Shown piece after piece: positions 48,750 to 56,989 of a DNA stretch of 64,000 nt. The DNA is taken from assembly GCA_025054855.1 (NCBI GenBank), contig JANWZS010000001.1, forward strand, positions 96,036 through 160,035, read 5' to 3'. The translations under genes were made by a program, and so were the position numbers. Under the pieces are notes generated by a model, which was not told the origin of the DNA, did no database searches, and saw only the letters and a list, made by a program, of their open reading frames with translations. The DNA comes from Candidatus Nitrosocaldus sp. (GTDB lineage Archaea > Thermoproteota > Nitrososphaeria > Nitrososphaerales > Nitrosocaldaceae). Each line of letters starts with the position of its first letter. The stretch's first letter is position 1.

Positions 48750-49979
48750 ATGCACAAGTTCGATGTGGCAATAGCGGGAGGGGGTGCTATAGGGCTATGC
48801 ACAGCATACGAACTCGCTGGAAGGGGCTTCAGGGTTGCTGTGCTAGATGGTAGCGATGCAAGGATGGCCAGCAGTTACGGCAACGCTGGCTATGTATCCC
48901 CTTCTCTAGGCCCTCTATCCATCGATGCTAGGGAGGTCGAGGATGTTGCAAGATGGCTTGCCAGAGGGGCTGGGAGCGAAGGTAGCATTGCACGATCCAT
49001 CGCACGATCCATCCATACAAGCATGATGGAGGCTGATGGCACAAGGATGGGGATGCTCATAAGGAGCATGGCTCTGGAGAGTAGGGACTGGTATGCAAGG
49101 ATGAGCGGTAGCCTTGGGTTCGTGTACAGGCAGTTAGGCCTGATTGAGGTGTACTTGAGCAGGGATGGTTTAGAGCGTAGACTTGAGCATGTCAAGCCTC
49201 TAGCATATGCACTGGGCATACCGTACAGGGTACTAGCCAGGGATGAGGTCAATGCATTGGAGTCAGCGGTAAGGGATACATGCTATGGTGCAATCCTCTA
49301 CCCAGACGATGCGCAGATAGAGCCTGTCACGCTCATAAGGGCTCTGAGGGATGCCTTGAGGGGGTCTGTGGTATTCCTTGGCAGCCTTGAGCGTATAGTA
49401 TGGGATGGCTATGGCAAAGGTAGAGTGGAGTCCTTCCAGACTAGCGATGCAAGGATTCATGCTGATGCATACATACTCTGCACTGGAGCATACAGGGTTG
49501 AGGGCCTGAGCCTCCCTGTCGTGGCAGCAAGGGGGTACATGGTGGAACTCGAGGGTTCAGGGCACATGCCTAGGTATCCAGTGCTCTGTGGTGAGCATAG
49601 AGTCGCCTTATCCCTGCATGGTAGGCTGAGGATAACCGGCATGTTCGAGCCATGCAGTATAGGCGATCCACCTGTAGAGGAGAACTTTGCGAGACTTGTT
49701 GAGTGGGGCGGTAAGTACATAACACTAGCAGATGCAAGGGTTGCAGATAGATGGACGGGGTATAGGCCATGTACACCTGATGGTCTCCCTATAATAGGGA
49801 GGGTTGGTAACTGTACGAGCAACCTCATAGTAGCCACTGGGCACTGCAGGCTTGGGATGACGCTTGCGCCAGCGACTGCACGGCTCATGGCCTCGCTGGT
49901 AGAGGGTAGGGATGGCGTGCCAGATGCGCTAAAGCCTAATAGGTATGCTCTGCTCAGAGAGGATGGGCCCGTGGCCTAG
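48750..49979 (+). CDS. FAD-dependent D-amino-acid dehydrogenase/oxidase-like protein
   Basis: A 409-residue DAO-family flavoprotein. The N-terminal dinucleotide loop VAIAGGGAIGLCTAYELAGRGF is followed by VLDGSDARMASSYGNAGYVSPSLGP, very like the small subunit of D-amino-acid dehydrogenase (DadA). The C-terminal block RWTGYRPCTPDGLPIIGR and NLIVATGHCRLGMTLAPATARL is the family's FAD-site ending. It probably oxidises a D-amino acid, proline or another imino acid; proline dehydrogenase nearby makes an amino-acid catabolic role attractive. ATG 48750 is used because the longer ORF start is not family-like. The last 15 bp lie inside the tRNA-Arg gene. Confidence 0.82.
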   Translation: MHKFDVAIAGGGAIGLCTAYELAGRGFRVAVLDGSDARMASSYGNAGYVSPSLGPLSIDAREVEDVARWLARGAGSEGSIARSIARSIHTSMMEADGTRMGMLIRSMALESRDWYARMSGSLGFVYRQLGLIEVYLSRDGLERRLEHVKPLAYALGIPYRVLARDEVNALESAVRDTCYGAILYPDDAQIEPVTLIRALRDALRGSVVFLGSLERIVWDGYGKGRVESFQTSDARIHADAYILCTGAYRVEGLSLPVVAARGYMVELEGSGHMPRYPVLCGEHRVALSLHGRLRITGMFEPCSIGDPPVEENFARLVEWGGKYITLADARVADRWTGYRPCTPDGLPIIGRVGNCTSNLIVATGHCRLGMTLAPATARLMASLVEGRDGVPDALKPNRYALLREDGPVA

Positions 49980-50060
49980 CAAGGATAGGGCGGCTGGCTT
50001 CGGATTTCGGATGCTGCAGGGGTAACCAGCAAGTCGTGGGATCGAAGCCCACCGGGCCCG
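49965..50060 (+). tRNA. tRNA-Arg(TCG) with a canonical-position intron
   Basis: Acceptor GGGCCCG/CGGGCCC, D-stem GCCT/GGGC, anticodon stem GCTGG/CCAGC, T-arm GTGGG-ATCGAAG-CCCAC and discriminator G form a full tRNA. The anticodon loop CTTCGG-A (anticodon TCG, codon CGA) is interrupted by about 21 nt (50004-50024), at the usual archaeal 37/38 intron site; the mature length is 75. CCA follows at 50061-50063. The first 15 bp overlap the end of the upstream flavoprotein gene. An A at T-loop position 54 is less common. Confidence 0.87.
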
Positions 50061-50075
50061 CCATGAATGCATGAC

Positions 50076-50369
50076 TCACTGAGCGTGTATGCTGCTACTT
50101 CTCCCATACCTGCGTCGTGAGTAGATCAGCTTCATGAGTAGTAGTGTCATGTTGAATGCTAGAGCGAGTATGTTCGCTACTATTATAACTGGATCGGCCT
50201 TGAATATACCATAAACAAGCCACATCGATGCCCCTGCTATGAACAGTAGCATAAGGTAAGGGGATACATCATCCATGCTCTTGCTCCTGTAGGCCTTGAA
50301 TATCTGGGGTATAAAACTGCTCGTGGTTAGAACTGCTGCTATCATGCCTATTATGGTATCAACCAACAT
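50076..50369 (-). CDS. SemiSWEET-type small sugar transporter
   Basis: A 97-residue protein with three helices and the PQ-loop pattern: TSSFIPQIFKAYRSKSMDDVSPYLML then WLVYGIFKADPVIIVANILALAFN. SemiSWEETs dimerise to move sugars or small organic molecules along their gradient. IPQ and the Asn in IVANILAL match family residues. The gene is read toward the tRNA-Arg, opposite to the proline dehydrogenase gene, with which it shares a ~90-bp divergent promoter region. The substrate is unknown here. Confidence 0.85.
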   Translation of the reverse strand: MLVDTIIGMIAAVLTTSSFIPQIFKAYRSKSMDDVSPYLMLLFIAGASMWLVYGIFKADPVIIVANILALAFNMTLLLMKLIYSRRRYGRSSSIHAQ

Positions 50370-50461
50370 ACACTTTCTTTAGCGTTGGTATGCACATGCC
50401 TAATAAAAGTACTTCCGGTCGATAAACTATATCTCCCCCATCCATCCAAGAGTATCATCAG

Positions 50462-51313
50462 ATGAGCATATATGAGCATCTAGTGCTCAGGATGGCAAGG
50501 CGTTGGGTGGCTGGCTCTAGCATACATGAGGCCCTAGAGTATGCGAAGCAGGCCAACTCCATGGGCATGAAGGCCATAATCAACTGCTTGGGTGAGCATA
50601 GCACAAGCAAGGATGAGGCTGAGAGCGGTGCGCAGGAGTACATGAGGTTACTGGATGCAATGCATGAAGATGGTGTAGATGGCTCTATATCTGTGAAGTT
50701 GACCCAGATCGGTCTTGATGTGGACTACGATACGTGCATGGGGAACATGCTAGGCATAGTAAGGCATGCAAGCAGGTACGGTACGTTCGTGTGGATAGAT
50801 ATGGAGTCATCACCGTACTACCAGCAGACGGTGAGCATATACCTGAGTACGCTCAACCAGTACAGGCATACAGGGGTAGCGTATCAAGCGTACATAAAGG
50901 AGCACTCGCTCGACCTCATGCATATGCTTGAGAGAGGGGGTATAATAAGGCTCGTCAAGGGTGCGTACAGGGAGGATGCAAGCGTAGTGTACAGGAGCAG
51001 GAAGCATATAAACACCAACTTCAGGAGGCTCATGCGCATGCTCTTCAAGCACTCAACAAGGATGTTCGCTATAGCAACACATGATGGTGCGCTGGTAGAT
51101 GAGGCTATAGAGCTGAGTAGGGAGCATCCAGCGAGGGAGTTTGAGTTCCAGATGCTCAAGGGGATAAGGGATGATCTGAAGCGTGCACTCGTGCGTAGGG
51201 GGTTCAGGGTTGCAGAGTACATACCCTATGGTATGAACATATCTGGCTATGTGTACAGGCGCATACGTGAGAGGCCAGCGAACCTACTACTCCTGGCAAG
51301 GTCGTTGCTGTAA
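50462..51313 (+). CDS. Proline dehydrogenase (PRODH, monofunctional)
   Basis: FAD enzyme oxidising proline to pyrroline-5-carboxylate, passing electrons to quinone. The 283-residue TIM-barrel has the family blocks DGSISVKLTQIGLD, TFVWIDMESS, LVKGAYRED, ATHDGALVDEA, FEFQMLKGIRDDL and VAEYIPYG, and ends YVYRRIRERP with the substrate-binding arginines. It is short like other archaeal and Thermus-type PRODHs. The P5C dehydrogenase that completes the pathway lies at 51833-53404 on the other strand, convergent with this gene. ATG 50462 is the first codon of the frame. Confidence 0.9.
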   Translation: MSIYEHLVLRMARRWVAGSSIHEALEYAKQANSMGMKAIINCLGEHSTSKDEAESGAQEYMRLLDAMHEDGVDGSISVKLTQIGLDVDYDTCMGNMLGIVRHASRYGTFVWIDMESSPYYQQTVSIYLSTLNQYRHTGVAYQAYIKEHSLDLMHMLERGGIIRLVKGAYREDASVVYRSRKHINTNFRRLMRMLFKHSTRMFAIATHDGALVDEAIELSREHPAREFEFQMLKGIRDDLKRALVRRGFRVAEYIPYGMNISGYVYRRIRERPANLLLLARSLL

Positions 51314-51832
51314 TACTCTAGCACATTATACAAAGGATTATAGATGAGTTCACAACCTGCTTACTATACCCAGTGTATGGTGATAGTGTATGAACCAGGA
51401 CCATGATGATGGTGGTGGTAGTGGTAGTAGCAGCAAGGGTAGCAAGGCTGGTAGTAGAAGTGGTAAGGGTAGGTGGTGCTACTGCTGGCACATCTGGAAG
51501 GTATATGAGTGGTGCTACTGCTGTGGCCACTGCGAGCAGTGCTGCAGTAGAGGCTGTACATGCTATAGATGCAGGCATGTGGATGCAGAGGTTAGGAGGG
51601 AGTATACGGGTAGAGGGAGGTATGGTAGGATTGTGCAATAGTGATGGTAATGGTGATGGTGATAGTAGTGGTAGCAGCCTCAGTGGTAGCATCGTGGTAG
51701 CACTGGTACTAGTATCATTACATAGCGTCTACGTATAGACCTAATCTAGGAGTACATGATGGTTTGGGTTGGGTTGGATCACCGGACTGGAGCAGGTCTG
51801 ATGAGTGGATTTAATTAGGGGTATAGATGGGA
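51314..51832. other. Gap between proline-catabolic genes, filled with GGT/AGT repeats
   Basis: From about 51400 to 51720 the plus strand is rich in GGTGGT, GGTAGT, GATGGT and AGTAGC units. The overlapping frames give Val/Gly/Ser/Asp runs in one direction and Pro/Thr/Tyr runs in the other, with no family resemblance. I judge this a slippage-expanded convergent gap, not a gene. Confidence 0.5.
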
Positions 51833-53404
51833 TCAGGAGCAGATGGTCTGACTCTGCTCCCTCATGAACAGGGGCAGGTAATGGATGCTCCCAGTACCCT
51901 TGCCACTTATACCAGACATCTTCCATCCCACGAATGGTTGCGAGCCCACCATAGCACCAGTGGTAGCGCTCCTTGCCCTATTCACATACAATACACCAGC
52001 CTCCATCCTGTCAAGGAACTGCCTTATCTCATCCTCATCGTTGCTGTATAGGCCTGCAGTGAGCCCGTACTCGCTCTCATTGCACATGGCTATAGCATCA
52101 TCAAGCGTATCATACCTGATCACAGCAAGGAACGGTAGGAAGAGCTCCTCCGTCAGTATTGTATGCCTGCTCCCAAGGTTATCGACTATCACAGGCTCTA
52201 CGTAGTAACCATGCTTGAGCATCCCATCGGTGAGTTGCCTCCCACCAGCAAGTATCCTACCATCCCTGCCTGCTATCCTGACGTAGTGCTCGTACTTATC
52301 GTACGCTGCCTTGTTTATAAGTGGGCCCATGAACACATCCCTCTCGATAGGGTTCCCTACTCTCAGGGTCGATGTGAACCCGACCAGCCTGGATACGAAC
52401 TCATCGTACACGGAGGAGTGTACATACACCCTCGAGCATGCACTGCACTTCTGGCCAGAGTACCCGAATGCTGCCCTCGCTACCCCCTCAGCAGCCTTGC
52501 CAATACTTGCGCTAGGGGTCACTATAGTTGGGTTCTTGCCCCCCATCTCCGTTATGACCGGCCTCGGCCTCGAAGATGTTGCCTTGGCGAATATGCTCAG
52601 CCCAACCTCCTTGGAGCCCGTGAATACTATGCCATCCACATCCCTGCTTGCTACTAGAGCATCACCAACAGTGCTCCCAGAGCCAGTGACCATGTTCAGT
52701 ACCCCGTCTGGTAACCCAGCCTCCTCGAGTACCTCGCAGAACCTCAGCGCTGTCAGCGGTGTATCGCTTGCAGGCTTGAGCACCACGGTATTCCCAGTCA
52801 CTAGTGCGCCAGAGCACATCCCTGCGGTCAGAGCAAGAGGGAAGTTGAACGGTGCTATCACACCGAATACCCCATAAGGCTTCATGACGCTGTAGCATCT
52901 CTCATCTGGGTATGCGCTCTTCATAGCCCTCGTGTAACCATCGTTCCTCTCCATCTCGTATGCGTAGTAGCGCATAAAGTCTATAGCCTCATCCACATCC
53001 GCCATGGCCTCATACCTGTTCTTACCATTCTCATAGGTTATGAGTGCTGCCAACTCGTACTTGCTACTGCTCATGATATCCGCTGCCCTCCTGAGTATGT
53101 TGACCCTATCCCTGTAGTCCATCCTTCTCCAATCCCTGGATGCCCTCCTGGCAGCGCCTATGGCCTGTGCTACATGCTCCACATCTGCCAAGGGGAACCT
53201 TGCGACTAGAATACTTGTGTCTATGGGCGATACGTCCTGAAAGAGCCTCACCGATGTCACCCTCTTACCATCTATTATCATATGATGGTCCATGCCTAGT
53301 TCATCCTTGACCACTGCCAGACCCTCCTCGTATCTAGCATGGAATGTCGATGCCTCCTCCCTGGCAAGCAACCTAAAGTAGGTCAGTTCATGCTCGAACT
53401 CCAT
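51833..53404 (-). CDS. 1-pyrroline-5-carboxylate dehydrogenase
   Basis: An aldehyde-dehydrogenase-fold enzyme that oxidises glutamate semialdehyde to glutamate with NAD, the second step of proline use. The 523 residues include the NAD-binding FNFPLALTAGMCSGALVTGNTVVLKPA, FTGSKEVG, the catalytic Glu in TEMGGKNPTIV and the catalytic Cys in FGYSGQKCSACSRVYV. The long N-terminal region (AREEASTFHARYEEGLAVV) and SPIDTSILVARFPLA match the P5CDH branch. With PRODH it forms a convergent pair. ATG 53404 is the first codon of the frame and has no obvious ribosome site. Confidence 0.9.
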   Translation of the reverse strand: MEFEHELTYFRLLAREEASTFHARYEEGLAVVKDELGMDHHMIIDGKRVTSVRLFQDVSPIDTSILVARFPLADVEHVAQAIGAARRASRDWRRMDYRDRVNILRRAADIMSSSKYELAALITYENGKNRYEAMADVDEAIDFMRYYAYEMERNDGYTRAMKSAYPDERCYSVMKPYGVFGVIAPFNFPLALTAGMCSGALVTGNTVVLKPASDTPLTALRFCEVLEEAGLPDGVLNMVTGSGSTVGDALVASRDVDGIVFTGSKEVGLSIFAKATSSRPRPVITEMGGKNPTIVTPSASIGKAAEGVARAAFGYSGQKCSACSRVYVHSSVYDEFVSRLVGFTSTLRVGNPIERDVFMGPLINKAAYDKYEHYVRIAGRDGRILAGGRQLTDGMLKHGYYVEPVIVDNLGSRHTILTEELFLPFLAVIRYDTLDDAIAMCNESEYGLTAGLYSNDEDEIRQFLDRMEAGVLYVNRARSATTGAMVGSQPFVGWKMSGISGKGTGSIHYLPLFMREQSQTICS

Positions 53405-53476
53405 TGCCTATGTATCAGCCCTGCTCTTACTTAACCGTTCCCCTAGAGGATCGAGTATTACAGGAGTACTGCTGGT

Positions 53477-54946
53477 CTACACGGACTCTGCCCTCTCATA
53501 GGGCTCTACGTGCACGGTAACAACCGCACCCAACTCATCCCTTATCCGCCTCTCCAGCCTGGATATGATCTCGTGGGCCTCTTCTATGCTGAGATCTGCG
53601 TCTATGCTGCAGTGGATATCTATCCTGAGCATCCCATCGCATGTATACGCATCTACCCTGCCGAGGTGCCTTATCCCATGCTCGTATGCTATGCTCCTTA
53701 TCTTGGACTCCAGCCCTCTATCCTTGAACCCCTCAAGAGTGAGCATCTCTGGCATGAGGGGTTCCATGTGCACGGTCACATCCTTGACATCCTTTATCCT
53801 CCTCTTCACCTCATGCTCTACCATATCTGCCACCCTGTGCGCCTCATCCAGCCTGAGGTTCCTGTCGACCTGAACGTGTAGTGATACTATCATGGCACCA
53901 TCACCACTCCCCTGCTGCTCAACCCTCCCACTCCCGATCCCTCCCCCTCCTCCTACCCCTCCTTCTCCTGCTCCTTCTCCTGCTCCTGCTGCTGCCCTCT
54001 CCCTCGATACCATGATGTTGTGCACACCCTTTACCCCATCCACGCTGGATGCTATATCTGCTATGAGATGCTCTATAGGCTGCTCCGACTCCGACTCTGG
54101 CTCAAAGTGCACCATAACCCTGCTCGCCGATGTACTGCTCATAACAGCATTCTCCACATCAGTGCTTATTGCATGTGCCCTACTGAACGTGATACCACCT
54201 TTAAGCACCACTGTCACATCTGCGAGTATATCCCTGCCGACCCTCCTCATCCTCACATCCCTGCAGTCCTTCACACCCTGTATGCTCAGCACGGCCCTCC
54301 TAGCACTATCGACCAACGAGGGGTCTATGGCATCTGTCAACTCCATGGCAGATGAGTATACCAGCCTAGAGGTTAGGAAGATTATCATACCTGCAAGTGC
54401 TATAGATGCTATGCCATCTGCATAGTACAGGCCACTGCTTGCGAGCATGAAGCCCAGCAGTGCTGCTACGGATGAGCCCATGTCTGCTACTGCATCATAG
54501 AAGCCTACCCTCACGCTGATACCATGCGTACTGTATGCAAGTATGACTGCCCTGAACACTGCTACTGATAGTGCGAGTATGAGAGCGTAGAGGCCGATGA
54601 TGCTTGGGGCTATGCCCTCACCGTAAGCAACCCTCTCCAGTGACTCCATTATTATGAGTATGGCAACCATGAAGAGCACTATCCCTCCTATCAACCCCGC
54701 TATTGTCTCAAACCTACCATGCCCGTACGTATGCTCCATATCCCTAGGCTTCATGCTCATGATCAACATGATGAGCAGTATAGCAGTGAGTAGTGCATCG
54801 AACGATGCGTGTATACCATCGCTGAGCACTGCCATGCTGTCACTTGCTATACCTGCAATGACCTCGAAGACAGCAACGGATGCTATTGCCACCAGTGATA
54901 ACGATAGTGCCCTCTTCTGCTCCATCCTCTGCAGGGGCTTGAGCAC
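53477..54946 (-). CDS. Cation diffusion facilitator with three C-terminal dimerisation domains
   Basis: A CDF metal/H+ antiporter (489 residues) exporting Zn, Fe, Mn, Co or a similar ion. Six helices occupy residues ~10-205; metal-site residues are in SDGIHASFDALLT (helix 2) and YDAVADMGSSVAALLG (helix 5), with HTYGHGRFETIAGL in the loop. Instead of one cytoplasmic ZT-dimer domain there appear to be three in tandem (about 215-285, 290-400 and 405-485), each ending in a VMVHFEP/VTVHMEP/VTVHVEP strand. The second contains a Gly/Ala/Glu low-complexity insert. The start is GTG 54946 (leaderless, TATA near 54977) or ATG 54925. Confidence 0.83.
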   Translation of the reverse strand: MLKPLQRMEQKRALSLSLVAIASVAVFEVIAGIASDSMAVLSDGIHASFDALLTAILLIMLIMSMKPRDMEHTYGHGRFETIAGLIGGIVLFMVAILIIMESLERVAYGEGIAPSIIGLYALILALSVAVFRAVILAYSTHGISVRVGFYDAVADMGSSVAALLGFMLASSGLYYADGIASIALAGMIIFLTSRLVYSSAMELTDAIDPSLVDSARRAVLSIQGVKDCRDVRMRRVGRDILADVTVVLKGGITFSRAHAISTDVENAVMSSTSASRVMVHFEPESESEQPIEHLIADIASSVDGVKGVHNIMVSRERAAAGAGEGAGEGGVGGGGGIGSGRVEQQGSGDGAMIVSLHVQVDRNLRLDEAHRVADMVEHEVKRRIKDVKDVTVHMEPLMPEMLTLEGFKDRGLESKIRSIAYEHGIRHLGRVDAYTCDGMLRIDIHCSIDADLSIEEAHEIISRLERRIRDELGAVVTVHVEPYERAESV

Positions 54947-55009
54947 ATCCAGTATGCGCTGGAGGTTAATAAGTACTTATATCCATGGTATCCATTCCTT
55001 ACCCTACGT

Positions 55010-55046
55010 GCTTGCTTTCGTGCTTGCTTGTTTGCTTGCTTGCTTC
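55010..55046. repeat. TTGC tetranucleotide tract
   Basis: Repeated CTTG/TTGC units (with TTTCG and TTTG variants) in the divergent gap between the CDF gene and the HAD gene. Confidence 0.6.
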
Positions 55047-55124
55047 TCTACACATCCCACCACATACAATACCTAGCATTCAAAAACATTAAAAGTAACC
55101 TACCTCTACTAGATCCAGATTAGG

Positions 55125-55793
55125 ATGAGTAGATTGGTAGTACTTGACTTCGATGGGACCATAGCGGATACCATACGCACCCTCATAAGGATAGTGAACG
55201 GGCTTGCAGATGAGTTCGCATACAACAAGATAAGGGTGCACGATCTGCACTACATCAAGGGGATGAGGACTAGGGAGATACTTGCTTACCTCAACATACC
55301 CCTGCTCAAGTTACCATTCATAATAAGGAGGATACGCATAGAGATGAACAGGGAGATACCCATGCTCAAGCCAGCCGTCAATATAAGGCCTACACTCGAG
55401 GCACTGAGGGGTGAGGGCTACAGGTTGGGCATACTTACAACCAACGCCAGCAGTAATGTCAGAGCGTTCCTCAAGAATAATGATCTTGAACTCTTCGATT
55501 TCATAAGATCTACACATCACCTGCTTGCGAAGCACATAGTGCTGAGGAGGATCAAGAGGCAGGATGGCCATGGGCAGGGTAGCAACGGTGGTAGTGGTGA
55601 TAGCATCATATTCTACGTTGGCGATGAGATCAGGGATGTTGAGGCTGGCAGGAGGGCTGGGGTGAAGACTGTAGCGGTGAGCTGGGGCTTCAACTCCAGG
55701 GATGCACTACTCGCCGAGGGGCCAGACTACATCATAGATAGGCCTGAGGAGTTGGAGTACATAGCAAGGGCACTGGCTGTAGGCAGCAGATGA
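55125..55793 (+). CDS. HAD-superfamily phosphatase (phosphoglycolate phosphatase-like)
   Basis: A 222-residue HAD hydrolase. Motif I is VVLDFDGTIADT (nucleophile Asp and acid/base Asp), motif II ILTTNASSN, motif III Lys in HLLAKHIVL, and motif IV VGDEIRDVEAGRRAGVKTVAVSWGF. The cap is helical, of the Gph/PGP type, and a short Gly/Ser/Asn insert (HGQGSNGGSGD) interrupts the core at about residues 150-160. Phosphoglycolate is a guess from family resemblance. It is followed 30 bp later by an unassigned gene and then by RFC-L on the same strand. Confidence 0.85.
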   Translation: MSRLVVLDFDGTIADTIRTLIRIVNGLADEFAYNKIRVHDLHYIKGMRTREILAYLNIPLLKLPFIIRRIRIEMNREIPMLKPAVNIRPTLEALRGEGYRLGILTTNASSNVRAFLKNNDLELFDFIRSTHHLLAKHIVLRRIKRQDGHGQGSNGGSGDSIIFYVGDEIRDVEAGRRAGVKTVAVSWGFNSRDALLAEGPDYIIDRPEELEYIARALAVGSR

Positions 55794-55823
55794 CATATCA
55801 GAGTCAAGCGGATGGGATAACTC

Positions 55824-56960
55824 ATGAGCAGCAAGGATGAGAGCGTATTCAGCAAGGATGCGCTGATGCATACGGATGCTGGCAAGGATATACTCAAGCA
55901 GGCCATGCTCAGGAGTGATAGGTACAGGCAGTTCCAGCACTACAAGGAACTTGCTGATGCAGAGATGCCGAGGTTCATAGAGAGGTTCGTCAGGGAGCTC
56001 CACAGTTCGATAATCAACGATACCAACCCTATAGACACGCTGAGGGGCTTCATAAGGGAGGCAGAGCCCGATGGCTTCATGCTTGAGAGGATATTCATGA
56101 TGGATGAGGAGCGGGTCAAGGAGGTGAGGAGCAGGCTTGCAGACCAGAACAGATGCAGGGATCGTCTGATCAGACTCCTGGACTCGAACTATGTGAAGAT
56201 GACCTATCCTGTATTCTATGCGCTGTTCGATGGTGCATGCTCCTACCTCAACATAAGCCTCAGCGAGGTTGAGAGGGATGTGCTGGTAGACGGTCATATA
56301 ATCGCTATAGACCTGAGCGAGCCCATGGACAGGATAATGGATGGGGATGAGGATGTGGAGTACCTGGATGATTACAGGCTGATGTGCCCCTACATGCTCA
56401 AGATAGCGAGGAGGAAGATCTCATCCATAGGCAAGGATATACTGGAGTCGTTCGAGCGGGGATTCAGGGATGCAAAGCATGGGCAGTACGTAGACCTCAT
56501 GCTCAAGAACAACCCATCTGCAATGGATGAGGAGAGCATGCATGAGTGCTACAAGAAGTACAGGGCTGTGATGGGTACGGCTGGGAGGAACATGGTGCTC
56601 AGGGATAGCCCGTTGAGGAGGATATTCTACCATGGCATGGCCAGGGCAGGTGAGTCTGTAGGCTGTGCAAACGAGATAGAGGACTCGATAAGGGGTAGGA
56701 TAATAAAGGTGCCATCTTGGCCGCTCTACTATGCGCTCAACACTGGCGATGTGAGACTGGCATTCGATCTTACGTTCAGGAAGAGCAGGATATACCTTGA
56801 TGATGCGCTCATAGCCATAGATATGCTACCAGATAGGTTCAGCACGAAGCACTTCCTTGAGTTCATGGTTCTCAGCGTTAGGCACTACAACGAGTACTGG
56901 TACAGGAGGGTCAAGGAGTATGACCTCAACATATTCACATCAGGATTGAAGGAGAGGTAG
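55824..56960 (+). CDS. Unassigned helical protein upstream of RFC large subunit
   Basis: I do not recognise this 378-residue protein. It is mostly helical, charged and cytoplasmic (no signal or membrane helix). Five cysteines are scattered (NRCRD, GACSY, MCPYM, HECYK, GCANE), too irregular for an obvious metal site. Tyr/Arg-rich C-terminal helices (VLSVRHYNEYWYRRVKEY) end it. It is tightly packed between the HAD gene and RFC-L on the same strand, which hints at replication or repair, but there is no motif support. I considered primase large subunit and GINS and rejected both on motif and length. Confidence 0.6.
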   Translation: MSSKDESVFSKDALMHTDAGKDILKQAMLRSDRYRQFQHYKELADAEMPRFIERFVRELHSSIINDTNPIDTLRGFIREAEPDGFMLERIFMMDEERVKEVRSRLADQNRCRDRLIRLLDSNYVKMTYPVFYALFDGACSYLNISLSEVERDVLVDGHIIAIDLSEPMDRIMDGDEDVEYLDDYRLMCPYMLKIARRKISSIGKDILESFERGFRDAKHGQYVDLMLKNNPSAMDEESMHECYKKYRAVMGTAGRNMVLRDSPLRRIFYHGMARAGESVGCANEIEDSIRGRIIKVPSWPLYYALNTGDVRLAFDLTFRKSRIYLDDALIAIDMLPDRFSTKHFLEFMVLSVRHYNEYWYRRVKEYDLNIFTSGLKER

Positions 56961-56989
56961 TTTATTAGTTGGTGGCAACAGCCCTAGAT

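Noticed and set aside
51318..51738. Open frames on both strands between proline dehydrogenase and P5C dehydrogenase
   Set aside because: They are the two readings of a GGT/AGT-rich repeat tract: Val/Gly/Ser runs one way, Pro/Thr/Tyr runs the other. No signal of selection on protein sequence is visible.
55824..56960. DNA primase large subunit or GINS as identity of the gene before rfcL
   Set aside because: No four-cysteine iron-sulfur pattern of PriL and far too long for GINS; left unassigned.
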